Origin: CAILUG01 sp903844415
Lineage (GTDB): Bacteria > Pseudomonadota > Gammaproteobacteria > Pseudomonadales > Pseudohongiellaceae
Reading direction: 5' to 3'
Length of the DNA stretch: 64,000 bases
NCBI GenBank assembly: GCA_947477655.1
Contig: CANJTS010000002.1
Coordinates: 124,001-188,000, forward strand
This document shows positions 41,826 through 51,700 of this stretch, in pieces (the first letter of the stretch is position 1; each line of letters starts with the position of its first letter). Position numbers and translations under genes: made by a program. The notes beneath the pieces were generated by a model, which saw only the letters and a program-made list of their open reading frames with translations, made no database searches and had not been told where the DNA came from.

Positions 41826-42806
41826 TCACAGCACCATCTGATCTTTACCAACAATGATCTCGCCTTGGAAAGTTTTGCGTGCACTTGCAATGAAGATGCT
41901 GTCTTCAATATCGCCGGGGATGATGTGATTCAATACCAGGGTCTTCACACCGGCAGCAGTGGCCATGCGCCCGGCATCAGTGGTAGATGTATGGGTGCCT
42001 ATGATGTGGTTCCAGACACCTTCAGGATTGTCGGCGTAGGCACCATTGGCGACTCGTTTTTCATAGATGGCGCGATAGACTTCTTTCTCAATGGCTTCGC
42101 ATACCAGCACGTCGGCACCATGGGCAAGTTTGACCAGATTGTCGGAATAAGCTGTGTCGCCTGAAAAAACGATGCTGCGGTCTTTGCTGTCAAAACGGTA
42201 AGCCAGGGAACGATACGGAATCTTTGCTTTTGACTCGGTCGGGTAATGGTCGTTTTCGATGGCAGTGACTTTTACATCATCATTGCTGAAAACTGTCACT
42301 GTCTCAGCACTGGCTTCGATCACAGTGCCTGCGAACAGATCCTTGGGTTGCACTGAGCGCGCTTCATCTACCATGCGAATGTCGGTGTTGGCCTGGTTGT
42401 AAAGATTGACAGCCTGCACCAGTTGGTCAGTGCCATAGGGGCCAAAAATACGGGTGGGCTTGATGCGGCCCTGGGTCCATTGATGACCAAGCAAGGCCGG
42501 CAGATCGGCATTATGGTCGTCGTGCAGATGGGTCAGAAACACATGGCCCACATTCAGAAAAGGCATTCCACTTTGTAGAAGCGCGCGCAAGGTGCCGTAA
42601 CCGCAATCAATCAGATACGGCTGGTCATTGATCACCAGCATGCTGGCGGTTTCACCACGCATGAGGGAGAAATTGGGGCCGCCTTGTGTACCAAGCAGCA
42701 CCAGCTTGGTGGCATCGGCGGCGTACGAGTACGGCAACCACGAACATTGAGAAGCCAATACAGCACTGTGCAGAAAGCGGCGACGATTTAACATAACAGT
42801 ATCCAT
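41826..42806 (-). CDS. Tat-exported metallo-beta-lactamase-fold hydrolase
   Basis: The N-terminus has a twin-arginine signal (LNRRRFLHSAVLASQ). The domain is of the RNase Z/arylsulfatase-like kind: LTHLHDDHNADLPAL (zinc ligands HxHxDH), FSGDTAYSDNLVKLA, and a C-terminal VWNHIIGTHTSTTDAG with LVLNHIIPG. Export argues against a tRNA-processing role and for a phosphodiesterase, sulfatase or lactonase. ATG at 42806 or 42794 are both possible starts. It lies upstream of the ABC operon on the same strand, separated by the helicase scrap. Confidence 0.82.
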   Translation of the reverse strand: MDTVMLNRRRFLHSAVLASQCSWLPYSYAADATKLVLLGTQGGPNFSLMRGETASMLVINDQPYLIDCGYGTLRALLQSGMPFLNVGHVFLTHLHDDHNADLPALLGHQWTQGRIKPTRIFGPYGTDQLVQAVNLYNQANTDIRMVDEARSVQPKDLFAGTVIEASAETVTVFSNDDVKVTAIENDHYPTESKAKIPYRSLAYRFDSKDRSIVFSGDTAYSDNLVKLAHGADVLVCEAIEKEVYRAIYEKRVANGAYADNPEGVWNHIIGTHTSTTDAGRMATAAGVKTLVLNHIIPGDIEDSIFIASARKTFQGEIIVGKDQMVL

Positions 42807-43134
42807 TAAGAGACCAGGCGATTCCCGCCATCCTATAACAAATTCACGCAATATCGAGTGATTTATTTGAACTGTTAATGGTATCCGCGGACTTCAATTT
42901 TTCGGCATGACAGTAAAAATGTGACGGACCTGTAGCACTTGCCAGCATCCATGGTAAACGATGAAAGAAGCCCGAGCTGATGTGATCAACTACATCGCGC
43001 TGTAGATTAGGTTGCTGCTCAATAAAATTGTGTGCCTGTTCGCGTTATCAAACTCTTGGAGCAAGGTCTGTTGACCATCGAGCCACTTCACACCATCTGA
43101 AGCGTCTTCGGCGAGTCGTGACGCGCGCCTGAAT
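42807..43134. other. Gap with an unrecognised minus-strand frame (42844-43044)
   Basis: A 66-codon open stretch without a proper start reads REQAHNFIEQQPNLQRDVVD and then HISSGFFHRLPWMLASATG, ending at 42844. Upstream, in a shifted frame, VKWLDGQQTLLQEFDN could continue it, as expected for a frameshifted remnant. I do not recognise the family. Otherwise no signal is seen here. Confidence 0.3.
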
Positions 43135-44844
43135 TTACAGGCGCAGCTTGAACGTCACCAGCGAGTGGCCCGAGATAATAGCCACATACTGCATGCCATC
43201 GATGGCGTACGTGATCGGGCCATTGACAATCTGGCCTCCCAGGCTTGCTTTCCACAACTCGGCTCCGGTAGCCGCGTCGAGTGCGTAGAAGTAACCTTCG
43301 CGGCCCCCGGTGAACAACAGGTCGGTCGCTGTTGTCAGGATGCCGCTGTCGCTGACGTCGAACTGTTTGAAGGTCCACTTGCGCTCGCCAGTGTTTGGAT
43401 CGAGCGCAATCACCGCGCCGTTGCCAACGGCATCGGTCCAGTTGTTGATCGGCGTCGTGCGGCCGATGCGAAGGCCCGGCGCGCCGGGCACCGGTACGAC
43501 TGGATTGTTGCTACCGCCGCCGAAATTGCGGCCGGGAACGTAAGTGATTTCCTCTTTGCGCGGGATCGACGCATAACCTTCCCATGCGCTGACATACATC
43601 AGGCCCGTGCGCGGGCTGAACGACGGTGAATACCAGTTGGTGCCGCCCTGGTTGCCCGGCCATAGCGATTCACCGGGCGCGGGTGGTGTCTGGATGGGGC
43701 GGCCATTGGCATCGAACCCGCTTGCCCAGTTCACTTTTACGAACGGCGAGCCTTGCAGGAAGTGGCCGGTGATACGGTCGAGCACGTAGAAGAAGCCATT
43801 GCGGTTCGCCCAGAGCAGTGCTTTAGTCGGTGTTCCGCGCCACGTGATGTCGGCGAGCACGCCAACCTGCACGGAGTCGTAGTCGTAGCCATCGTTCGGC
43901 GTGAACTGGTAGTGCCAACTCAATTTGCCGGTATCGGCATCGAGCGCCACGACCGACTCGGTATAGAGGTTGTCGCCCGGACGCTGGTCGGGATTCCAGT
44001 CGGGACCCGGATTGCCGATGCCCCAGTAGGTGAGGTTAAGTTCCGGATCGTAGGAGGGCGTCACCCAAATCGAACCGCCACCGTTTTTCCACCCATCGTT
44101 TTCCCAGGTTTCATGGCCGGGCTCGCCAGGACCAGGAATCGTGTTGAAGCGCCACAGCTCGGCGCCAGTGGCCGCATCGAATGCAGCGATGTAACCACGG
44201 ATACCGTATTCGCCGCCGCCAACCCCAACGAGTACTTTGTCCTTGACGACGAGCGGCGCAAGCGTCAGCGAGTAACCGAGCGCCGGGTCGCCGACGGGTA
44301 TGTTCCACAGAGAAGTCCCCGTACGTGTGTCGAGCGCGATGAGCCGGCCGTCGAGTGTACCCATAAACAGCCGATCTCCGAGTATCGCCACACCGCGGTT
44401 GTTCGCGCCGCAGCAGACACGCGCGTCCGCCGAGACCTGGTGACGGTACTGCCAGAACACGCGGCCGGTTTGTGCGTCGAGAGCGAGCACATCGTTCGGT
44501 CGCTGCGTAACATACATGATGCCGTCGACGACGAGCGGCGTTGATTGCCACGCACCGAAAGCCTGGTTTGGCAGGATCCATGCAAGCTCGAGATCCTGCA
44601 CGTTGTCGCGCGTGATCTGGCTGAGCGTGCTGTACCGCTGGCTGGCATAACCGCCGGAATAGGTGAGCCAGTTCTGCGGCTCGTCAGCCGCGCGCGTGAT
44701 GCGATCTGCGGTGACCTGGGCATCGAGTGATGCAGGCAACACCAGTGCCAGTAGAAGTGCGGCCAGCTGAGCCCGCCCAGTTATGATCCATGTTCTGGGG
44801 TTTGGTATTTGCATCAAAATACTCTCAATCATCGCGTTCTCCAT
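43135..44844 (-). CDS. PQQ-dependent alcohol dehydrogenase with lanthanide-type active site
   Basis: This is an eight-blade quinoprotein of 569 aa with an export signal (LLLALVLPASLDAQ). It has the vicinal disulfide ARVCCGANNRG over the PQQ plane, the metal ligands Glu (VGGGEYGIRG) and Asn (WGIGNPGPDWNP), and the catalytic Asp in TPNDGYDYDSVQ. Two residues after that Asp sits a second Asp (DYD), the feature that separates lanthanide-dependent XoxF/PedH-type enzymes from calcium enzymes, which have Ala, Ser or Thr there. The ATG at 44844 overlaps the stop of the cytochrome gene (TGATG). Base composition is clearly more GC-rich than the left half of the window. Confidence 0.92.
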   Translation of the reverse strand: MENAMIESILMQIPNPRTWIITGRAQLAALLLALVLPASLDAQVTADRITRAADEPQNWLTYSGGYASQRYSTLSQITRDNVQDLELAWILPNQAFGAWQSTPLVVDGIMYVTQRPNDVLALDAQTGRVFWQYRHQVSADARVCCGANNRGVAILGDRLFMGTLDGRLIALDTRTGTSLWNIPVGDPALGYSLTLAPLVVKDKVLVGVGGGEYGIRGYIAAFDAATGAELWRFNTIPGPGEPGHETWENDGWKNGGGSIWVTPSYDPELNLTYWGIGNPGPDWNPDQRPGDNLYTESVVALDADTGKLSWHYQFTPNDGYDYDSVQVGVLADITWRGTPTKALLWANRNGFFYVLDRITGHFLQGSPFVKVNWASGFDANGRPIQTPPAPGESLWPGNQGGTNWYSPSFSPRTGLMYVSAWEGYASIPRKEEITYVPGRNFGGGSNNPVVPVPGAPGLRIGRTTPINNWTDAVGNGAVIALDPNTGERKWTFKQFDVSDSGILTTATDLLFTGGREGYFYALDAATGAELWKASLGGQIVNGPITYAIDGMQYVAIISGHSLVTFKLRL

Positions 44845-45620
44845 CACCGCACCCTCAATGTCAGCAGGTAACCGACGAGATCGCTGATCTCGGCATCCGT
44901 CAGGCTGTCTGCGTATGCGGGCATCGAAGAAACAGTGCCGATGTCCAGCGTGCGGATGTCACGCTTAGCGATGGAGCGCAAGCGCGCGCTGTCGTCGATG
45001 AGTTGCACCGTTGCCGTGTCTTCGTTGAGGCGCCTGCCGTTGATCGTGCTGCCGTCGAGCATCACAATGCGCGCGGGTCGATTGATCGGCTGCATCGCGG
45101 AGGAGGGATCGCGGATCGAGCGTTCCAGTGCTGCCGGAGTGCGCGCGAGCCCGATGTCGTTGAGCGGCGGCGCAGTGAGCGGTCCGGTGGCCCCGACGCG
45201 ATGGCAACTCGCACATGTACCCTTGCCGTCGAACAGTTCCTTGCCGCGCGCTGCATCGCCGACGAGGATCGAAGCTGTACCGTCGAATGCCGCGCGCATG
45301 AAAGCGATGATGCCCGTGAGATCTGCGTCAGAGAGACTGAATGGCGGCATACCGGCCGCAGAGCCGCTTTTGATCACGCGTGCGAGCCCTGCATCGTCGA
45401 GCGTTTGCCGAAACACACCACGCCGCAGGTCGATACCCGAGATCTGATCGCCGTCGCGGCCATGGCAGAACTGGCACTGCGCCGAATACACGCGACTGCC
45501 GGCGGTGATATCTTCCTGCGTGTATTGACCGGGATGATCGGAAGTGAATGACTGAGCCAATATGGGTGCAGTTGTCATCGCCATGAGAGTCAGGAAAAGT
45601 GTCCTAATTACGAGAAGCAT
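44844..45620 (-). CDS. Di-haem c-type cytochrome, partner of the PQQ dehydrogenase
   Basis: After a signal peptide (MLLVIRTLFLTLMAMTTAPILAQ) come two haem motifs: CQFCHGRDG in a standard cytochrome c domain, and CASCHRVGATGPL in a second domain. The second has the LNDIGLARTPAALERSIRDP and MLDGSTINGRRLNEDT pattern of the putative haem-binding domain seen in Planctomycetes and Verrucomicrobia. Its stop overlaps the dehydrogenase start, so it most likely takes electrons from that enzyme. The ATG at 45620 is chosen for the signal peptide. The region 45621-45942 beyond it holds only the HNH scrap. Confidence 0.88.
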   Translation of the reverse strand: MLLVIRTLFLTLMAMTTAPILAQSFTSDHPGQYTQEDITAGSRVYSAQCQFCHGRDGDQISGIDLRRGVFRQTLDDAGLARVIKSGSAAGMPPFSLSDADLTGIIAFMRAAFDGTASILVGDAARGKELFDGKGTCASCHRVGATGPLTAPPLNDIGLARTPAALERSIRDPSSAMQPINRPARIVMLDGSTINGRRLNEDTATVQLIDDSARLRSIAKRDIRTLDIGTVSSMPAYADSLTDAEISDLVGYLLTLRVR

Positions 45621-45826
45621 AATTTGGTGGTCCAGTGTAGGTTGAAGCAAGATTACGACTACTAATTCAACGGCACAAGTTGTTTCAGATCTGTTGTTCC
45701 TATATGCGCGCCGCTGGATATCGTTATGGCGAGTGTTTCTATTGCAGCGTCATCGCCATTGTTCGACCCTGCGGCGTAACAAACTCAAACTCACCTTACG
45801 CGCTAGTCAAAAATCTCATACCCCGC

Positions 45827-45943
45827 TTACTGCAGAAGCCTGAGATGATGACCGCACAGAAGCACTAAGTTTTCCATCTTCGTCTCGCCGCTAGCACACC
45901 AGTGCCGCACATGCTGCGCATCGACGTAGCCGCGACTCACATT
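45827..45943 (-). pseudogene. C-terminal scrap of an HNH endonuclease gene
   Basis: On the minus strand, right behind the stop of the DUF2878 fusion gene, the frame reads VDAQHVRHWCASGETKMENL then VLLCGHHLRLLQ and stops. This is the H-W...GETK..NLVLLC..HH core of HNH nucleases of the 13E12/DUF222 kind, lacking both the N-terminal part and the usual end. It is a remnant of a lost mobile or repeat-family gene. Confidence 0.75.
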
Positions 45944-46968
45944 TAGCGTTTAGCTCCGAGCAACCGCTCCCGAAACTCGGGATGAGTAGTATTTTCTGCC
46001 AGCCAGATACCGGCAAAGGCAATACTCAAGTCGCGATCATTGATCTGCCCGATAACGCTGCCGTTGTTGGTCATGACGGCACGGTAATCACTATCGACAT
46101 ACAAACTGATTTGGTCGCCAGCGGCCACGTCTGGCAGCAGGATCTCCATTTGCTCTTTCCAGTGCGCAGGAATCGTTAGCCCTTGTTGCTGCCACTGCTT
46201 GAGCGTTTCGCCCAGTATCTGTTGTTTTTTGAACGCACGTTTGTATTCGAGTGAAAGCTGAAAGGGGACGGATTCAGGAAAACTGAAGTTTATGCTATTC
46301 GCATAAAGGCGGGCATCGTACAAGTGCCAGAACATCACTCGGTAAGTGGAGTGACCAACTAGTTGCAGTGCACTGTCCTGTGCGAGGCTCTGTTTTGGTA
46401 GGCTGCTAACCGACAAGGTCAGCAGCAACACCAGCAGGGCGCGGGGCACCTGCAGATTATTCAGTCGACTCATTCGCAACAACACCGGCAGCAAGATCGC
46501 CCACAGTAATGCAAGCAGCAACAAGGTTAAACCTGCGGTCTTGCCAAAACTGACCGCATCTAAATATACCCCGGCCTGATAACTGCCGGTACCACACACC
46601 GCCCCAATACAGCTCTGTGCCCACAGAGGTAGAGCTTGCAGAAATCGTAGTCCAAACGTCAGTGTCAGACCAAAAGCCAGCCAGAGCATGATGAGCCAAA
46701 GCGGCAGCACGGGAGAGGCGAACACAAACACACCACTGAGCACCAGCAACTGATCCACAGCCATGCCAGTAGCGGCGACAAGCAGCGCTGGTCGCCAGGC
46801 AGTGGCGAGGTGCGGGTGCAGCCAGAGACTGCCGAGTTGCAGCAGCACAGCCAATAGCAGAAACGCTTCCTGACCTGCTACCAAAACCACCCAACTCAAC
46901 TTGAACAGGATCAGATTGAGCAGTGGGTACGGCAGAACTGCTGACTTTGAGGGTACTGATTTGAACAT
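45943..46968 (-). CDS. DUF2878 membrane domain fused to a chalcone-isomerase-like domain
   Basis: Residues about 15-175 form a DUF2878 membrane domain with about five or six helices (LNLILFKLSWVVLVAGQEAF, VDQLLVLSGVFVF, LLLALLWAILLPVLLRM). After a further helix or internal signal (LLVLLLTLSVSSLPKQSLAQ) comes a periplasmic chalcone-isomerase-like domain: STYRVMFWHLYDARLY, LEYKRAFKKQQILGETLKQW, IAFAGIWLAENTTHPEFRERL. The two are normally separate genes, often neighbours in DUF1365/cfa/photolyase clusters. The GTG at 46989 opens the longest frame, but ATG at 46968 has GAGAG ahead and is preferred (341 aa). Confidence 0.82.
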   Translation of the reverse strand: MFKSVPSKSAVLPYPLLNLILFKLSWVVLVAGQEAFLLLAVLLQLGSLWLHPHLATAWRPALLVAATGMAVDQLLVLSGVFVFASPVLPLWLIMLWLAFGLTLTFGLRFLQALPLWAQSCIGAVCGTGSYQAGVYLDAVSFGKTAGLTLLLLALLWAILLPVLLRMSRLNNLQVPRALLVLLLTLSVSSLPKQSLAQDSALQLVGHSTYRVMFWHLYDARLYANSINFSFPESVPFQLSLEYKRAFKKQQILGETLKQWQQQGLTIPAHWKEQMEILLPDVAAGDQISLYVDSDYRAVMTNNGSVIGQINDRDLSIAFAGIWLAENTTHPEFRERLLGAKR

Positions 46969-47065
46969 GTGGCTCTCAAATTTGTTCACAGGGGTAAACA
47001 GACAAGCCTACTTGGCGCTTAGCCATAGCCGACAACTTTGGGGTCAGTGGCTCGGTGCGCGCAGT

Positions 47066-48763
47066 TCAGAACCCACTGCTGAGCTCGATCCAGGCGCTGG
47101 TGGATGCGCTGCTCGCCACCAGCGTTGGTGCGGTGCCCAAGCGCGTGGCGATATAAGTTTTGACACGCCACTGCTGCGGCCCCACCCAGTTCAGCCCGAC
47201 GCCCGCCCCACTTAGGTTCGCGCTGTTGTTGCCTGGAACCGAGGCGTTCTTGTTAACCGTGACGCGCCCAGTGTCGATGAAAGCCACCGCCTGCCATTGC
47301 CAGCCCCAGGCCGTGCCCAAGGCGTGCCGCAATTCGGCAGTTGCCAGATAACCTGTATCGCCCGACAGCGCGCCCGTGTCATAAGCTCGCACACTGTACG
47401 GCCCGCCCACAATCATTTTCTGCGACCCATCCAGATTGGTGTTTGCCCACTGGCCGGAGAAGGCAAAATACAGCACGTTCTTTGGACTCAGGCTTTGCAG
47501 GCGGGTAAGGTTCGTATTCCATTTCGAGAACCCACCTTGTGTGCCCACGGTCTCCGCATCGGCCAACTGTGCTGCCACGTTGTCGAAACCAACACGCCCG
47601 GCTGTCCAGCCTAGGCTCCAGGTGTTGATGCCACCCGACAGGAGCGCATCGCGCGCATCTCCGGCCAGGCTCAGTGTCCAGTTCTCCAGGTCTCGGTCCG
47701 TTTTGATGGCGCTGGCGTCAAGATGGTCGCGCAGTTGCAGGCTGTCAAACTGGAGCTGCCCGTAAAGATTGATATCGCGGCTGCGCAGCAGCGGGTGCTT
47801 GGCCCACAGGCTTGCTACCCGCGCGCTGCCATTCGCTTTAAGGGCTACCAGCGGTTCGCCCAACGCATAGCGTAGGGCAGAATAAGTCCCACCCAAGCGC
47901 GTGCCCCGCCCATTGAGCAAGGTTTCGTAGCCGAGGCGCCCGTAGTTCAACCCGCTTCCCGAGCTGAGGCCGCTCACGCTTAGCACATCGCCGCGCTGTA
48001 GCGGGTTGATGACGTTGACGGTGCCACTGATGCGCGCGCGGCCAGTATATTGGTCACCGTTATTGTCCAGCACCCTATTGCCTGTGACCGTCGGACCGGG
48101 CGTAGTGTTTACCAGCAGGTCCGATGTGCCGACGACCTCACCAGGCTTTAAGATTGCGCTGGTCACGACGCCCGCAATGTCCGAGACCAGCAGCAAGGCA
48201 TCATCGAGCCCGCTCTGACCAATGACCTGCCCGCTTTGCAGCGGGGCGAGTATGGCCTGCAGCAAGGCATCGTTCACCCGGCTGCGGTTGTCCAGACTGA
48301 TTTTGCCGTAGCTCGCCTCGATGACCTCGATGCGCACAATTCCAGACGCAATGGTCTGCGCGGGGATGATGGCCCGTGCCAGCGGGTAGTCGTTATTTTG
48401 GTAATAGCTGGTGATCCGGGCGGCCAGCTCACCCAGTTGTGCCAGGGTGAGACTTTGGCCTTGCTCGTCTGCCACCAGTGCGTGCAGGGCAGCGGTTTCA
48501 AACAGCGTGTTGCCGGTGATCTGGATACTCTGCACTAGGAAGGACGCGCTGGGCGGCAGCTCGGTGGCTTCTGTTGGCTCGATCGTCAGCCCCGTCCCGC
48601 TGGGCGAGGGCGCCGGGGCCGTGAGCGGCGCCATCTGCCGCAGGATATCCCCCGCACCGGGAACCACAGGGCTGGCCGTTTGCGCAGCCAGCGGGGAGGC
48701 GGCGAGCAACAGTGCCGCGAACAGAGGCCGCATGGTTTGCAGCGGGTTATTGTTATTGGTCAT
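47066..48763 (-). CDS. TpsB outer-membrane transporter (ShlB/FhaC/HecB family)
   Basis: This 565-residue transporter secretes its TpsA partner. It has a signal peptide (LFAALLLAASPLAAQ), a Pro-rich linker, POTRA domains (FLVQSIQITGNTLFETAAL and GIVRIEVIEASYGKISL), then a 16-strand barrel with the L6-loop motif VGGPYSVRAYDTG and a C-terminal Phe (WIELSSGF). It follows tpsA by 13 bases, which makes a classic two-partner secretion operon with the adhesin first. Both are GC-rich. Confidence 0.94.
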   Translation of the reverse strand: MTNNNNPLQTMRPLFAALLLAASPLAAQTASPVVPGAGDILRQMAPLTAPAPSPSGTGLTIEPTEATELPPSASFLVQSIQITGNTLFETAALHALVADEQGQSLTLAQLGELAARITSYYQNNDYPLARAIIPAQTIASGIVRIEVIEASYGKISLDNRSRVNDALLQAILAPLQSGQVIGQSGLDDALLLVSDIAGVVTSAILKPGEVVGTSDLLVNTTPGPTVTGNRVLDNNGDQYTGRARISGTVNVINPLQRGDVLSVSGLSSGSGLNYGRLGYETLLNGRGTRLGGTYSALRYALGEPLVALKANGSARVASLWAKHPLLRSRDINLYGQLQFDSLQLRDHLDASAIKTDRDLENWTLSLAGDARDALLSGGINTWSLGWTAGRVGFDNVAAQLADAETVGTQGGFSKWNTNLTRLQSLSPKNVLYFAFSGQWANTNLDGSQKMIVGGPYSVRAYDTGALSGDTGYLATAELRHALGTAWGWQWQAVAFIDTGRVTVNKNASVPGNNSANLSGAGVGLNWVGPQQWRVKTYIATRLGTAPTLVASSASTSAWIELSSGF

Positions 48764-48776
48764 GCCGGTTATCTTA

Positions 48777-51700
48777 TTAATCCACGCTAAGCAGATTGAC
48801 CGGCAGCCGGATGTCGCCGGTCACAATCTGCAGGGTAGAACCGTCGTTGCCGATGCGCAGCGTGACATTGTCCGGCAGCAGGATGCCGCCGGTCACAATC
48901 TGCAAGGTCGAGCCGTTGTTGCCGAGGCGCAGCGTGACGTTGGCCACTGCGCCCTGGCCCGATCCTGAGGCATTGCTTGGCGCCACTGCGTTAGGGCTGG
49001 TGTTTGGACTCGGTATCACCGTAAAGTTTGTGGACAGGTCACTCGTTCCAGCTCGGGTGCCCGCCAGCGAGAGAACATTTGACGTCAGTGTCTTCACCAC
49101 ATTTTGAGCCACTGCTGGCACGTTAATGTCAGCGCTTAAGTCACTTTGTTGCAGCAAGTTGTAGTTGCTGGCCAGGCCGCTGCCGTTGACCAGCGTCAAG
49201 TCACTCACGGTGACCACCTTGCCGCGGCCAACGCTCGGGGTGTCGAACCGGCCACTTTGGCCACTGAAGCCCAACGTTTCGCCATTGACCGTGCCGCTGA
49301 CAGTGCCGCCGGTCAGTGTTGCGATGTCAGTGCCGTTGAAGTCGCGCGAGGCAGCCGCCATGCCGGTCACGCTGACGTTAGCCTTGCCGATGTTAAGTGT
49401 ACCGTTGTTCAGGGTGAGGTTGTAGTTGCTGTCGGTGCCAGTGGCGACGACGTTGTAACTGCCGGCGTTGGTGCCGGAGCCGCTGGCGCTGACGCCGGTC
49501 AGCACACTGGCGGCCTGGTTATTGACTAGGCCGGTGGCGGTGAAGCCGCTCACGGTCTGGGCGAGGCCGTTGTAGGTGACGGTGCCGCTGTTGGCGGTCA
49601 CCGTCGCGTTAGCTTTGCCGATGGCCAGCGTGCCGTTGTTCAGGATGAGGTTGTAGTTGCTGTCGGTGCCAGTGGCGACGACGTTGTAACTGCCGGCGTT
49701 GGTACCGGAACCGCTCGCGCTGACGCCGGTCAGCACACTGGCGGTGTGGTTATTGACTAGGCCGGTGGCGGTGAAGCCGCTCACGGTCTGGGCGAGGCCG
49801 TTGTAAGTGACGGTGCCGCTGTTGGCGGTCACCGTCGCGGTGGCCTTGCCGATGGCCAGCGTGCCGTTGTTTAGGGTGAGGTTGTAGTTGCTGTCGGTGC
49901 CAGTGGCGACGACGTTATAACTGCCGGGGTTGATGCCGGAACCGCTCGCGCTGACGCCGGTCAGCACACTGGCGGTCTGGTTATTGACTAGGCCGGTGGC
50001 GGTGAAGCCGCTCACGGTTTGGGGGAGGCCGTTGTAAGTGACGGTGTCGCTGTTGGCGGTCACCGTCGCGTTAGCTTTGCCGATGGCCAACGTGCCGTTG
50101 TTCAGGGTGAGGTTGTAGTTGCTGTCGGTGCCAGTGGCGACGACGTTGTAACTGCCTGCGTTGGTACCGGAACCGCTCGCGCTGACGCCGGTCAGCACAC
50201 TGGCAGTCTGGTTATTGACTAGGCCGGTGGCGGTGAAGCCGCTCACGGTTTGGGCGAGGCCATTGTAAGTGACGGTGCCGCTGTTGGCGGTCACCGTCGC
50301 GTTGGCTTTATTCACCGTCCACCCTACTAACGCGGGAGAGGCAGCCAATACGTAATCACCTGCCCCTGTTCCGGCCAGGCTCAAGCCGCTGAGGTAGCGG
50401 AATGAATAATTGCCCGCATTGCTCAAAGCGGTAGGCGCACCAGTGTTTGTCGCAGTTCCACCCAACACAGCATTGATAAGTGTAAAGGCGACGCCGTTTT
50501 CGTCCACTACACGATAATTGAAAACAGGCGTGCTTCCATAAGTGCTAAAACCTGTTACCGGTACAGCAAAGACATTGGTCGTAGTGATGCACAAACCAAA
50601 CACACACAATATGGGGTGGCCACTATTGATAGCCGCATTTTTCCCCCAAACTGGCGTAACAGTGAAGTCAAATCCGGTGAAATTATTCTTTTGTTGCATC
50701 TGCGCATCAGTCAGGCCGGAATAGCTGTTGACGATCGTGGCTCCCGCGCCTCCGTCATTTCCACCCACCAGCCCGTTAGCGTTGTAATTCCCAGCCACCG
50801 CCCCCTTAGCGTAGCTGTTGCTGACCGAACCCTGGTTGAGCCCCACCAGCCCGCCGACGTTGCCGCCGTTGGTCGCCGTCGCCGAGCCTGTGGCGTAGCT
50901 GTTGCTGACCTCGCCACGGTTCCACCCCAGCAGCCCGCCGAGATGAGTGGCAGCTCTCACCGTCCCTGTAGCGTAGCTGCCGCTGATGGTGCCGACGTGC
51001 ATGCCCCCCACCAGCCCGCCGGCGTGGGCGCCGGTCGCCGTCACCGCCCCCGTGGCGTAGCTGTTGATAACATCGGTGTGGACGCCCATGCCCCCCACCA
51101 GCCCACCGTTGTAATCATTGCCCGTTACCGTCCCCGTGGCGAAGCTATTACTGACCTTGGAGCGCCCGTTCACGGCGGCGTCACCCTGCATGGCCCCTAC
51201 CAGCCCACCGACGCTGTTAATACCCACCGTTGCCCCCCCCGTGGCGCTGCTGTTCCAGACCGTGCTGTTGTTCCATAGGAACCCCACCAGCGCGCCGACG
51301 TTGTGCTGTCCGGTCACGCGCGCTCCCACCAGACTCACGTTTCGAAGGGTACTAGAATTCGTGCTTTGTCCAAACAGACCAACGCGGTCTGTTCCCGGCC
51401 GATTGATGGTGAGGTTGCTGATGGTGTGGCCCAGGCCGTCAAAGATGGACCTGAATGGGACCCAAGGGGGCACATTGCCTCCAAGGGGATCAAAGCCCGC
51501 GCCGCCGTTCCACAAAGCCGTAGGCGTAGCGTCGATGTCGCTGCCGAGGGCGTAGTTAAGATTCCAACCCATGCCCATGCCCTGCAAATCAGTCCCGGTG
51601 GTGCTGCCTGCCAACCCCAAACTAGTGATGACGGTGTATTGCTTGACGGCACCATTCGAACCTTGCTGCGTGGTGAAGTTGGTCGTGCCGGCGGGCAGAT

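Noticed and set aside
43753..44544. A 263-codon plus-strand frame opposite the PQQ dehydrogenase
   Set aside because: It is a shadow of the GC-rich dehydrogenase gene with no recognisable motif.
44790..45551. A 253-codon plus-strand frame opposite the di-haem cytochrome
   Set aside because: The two CxxCH motifs and the signal peptide are on the other strand; this frame has nothing comparable.
49380..50303. Regular 231-base repeat considered as a CRISPR-like or satellite array
   Set aside because: The units are contiguous, without spacers, in frame, and code for MBG-type adhesin repeats.
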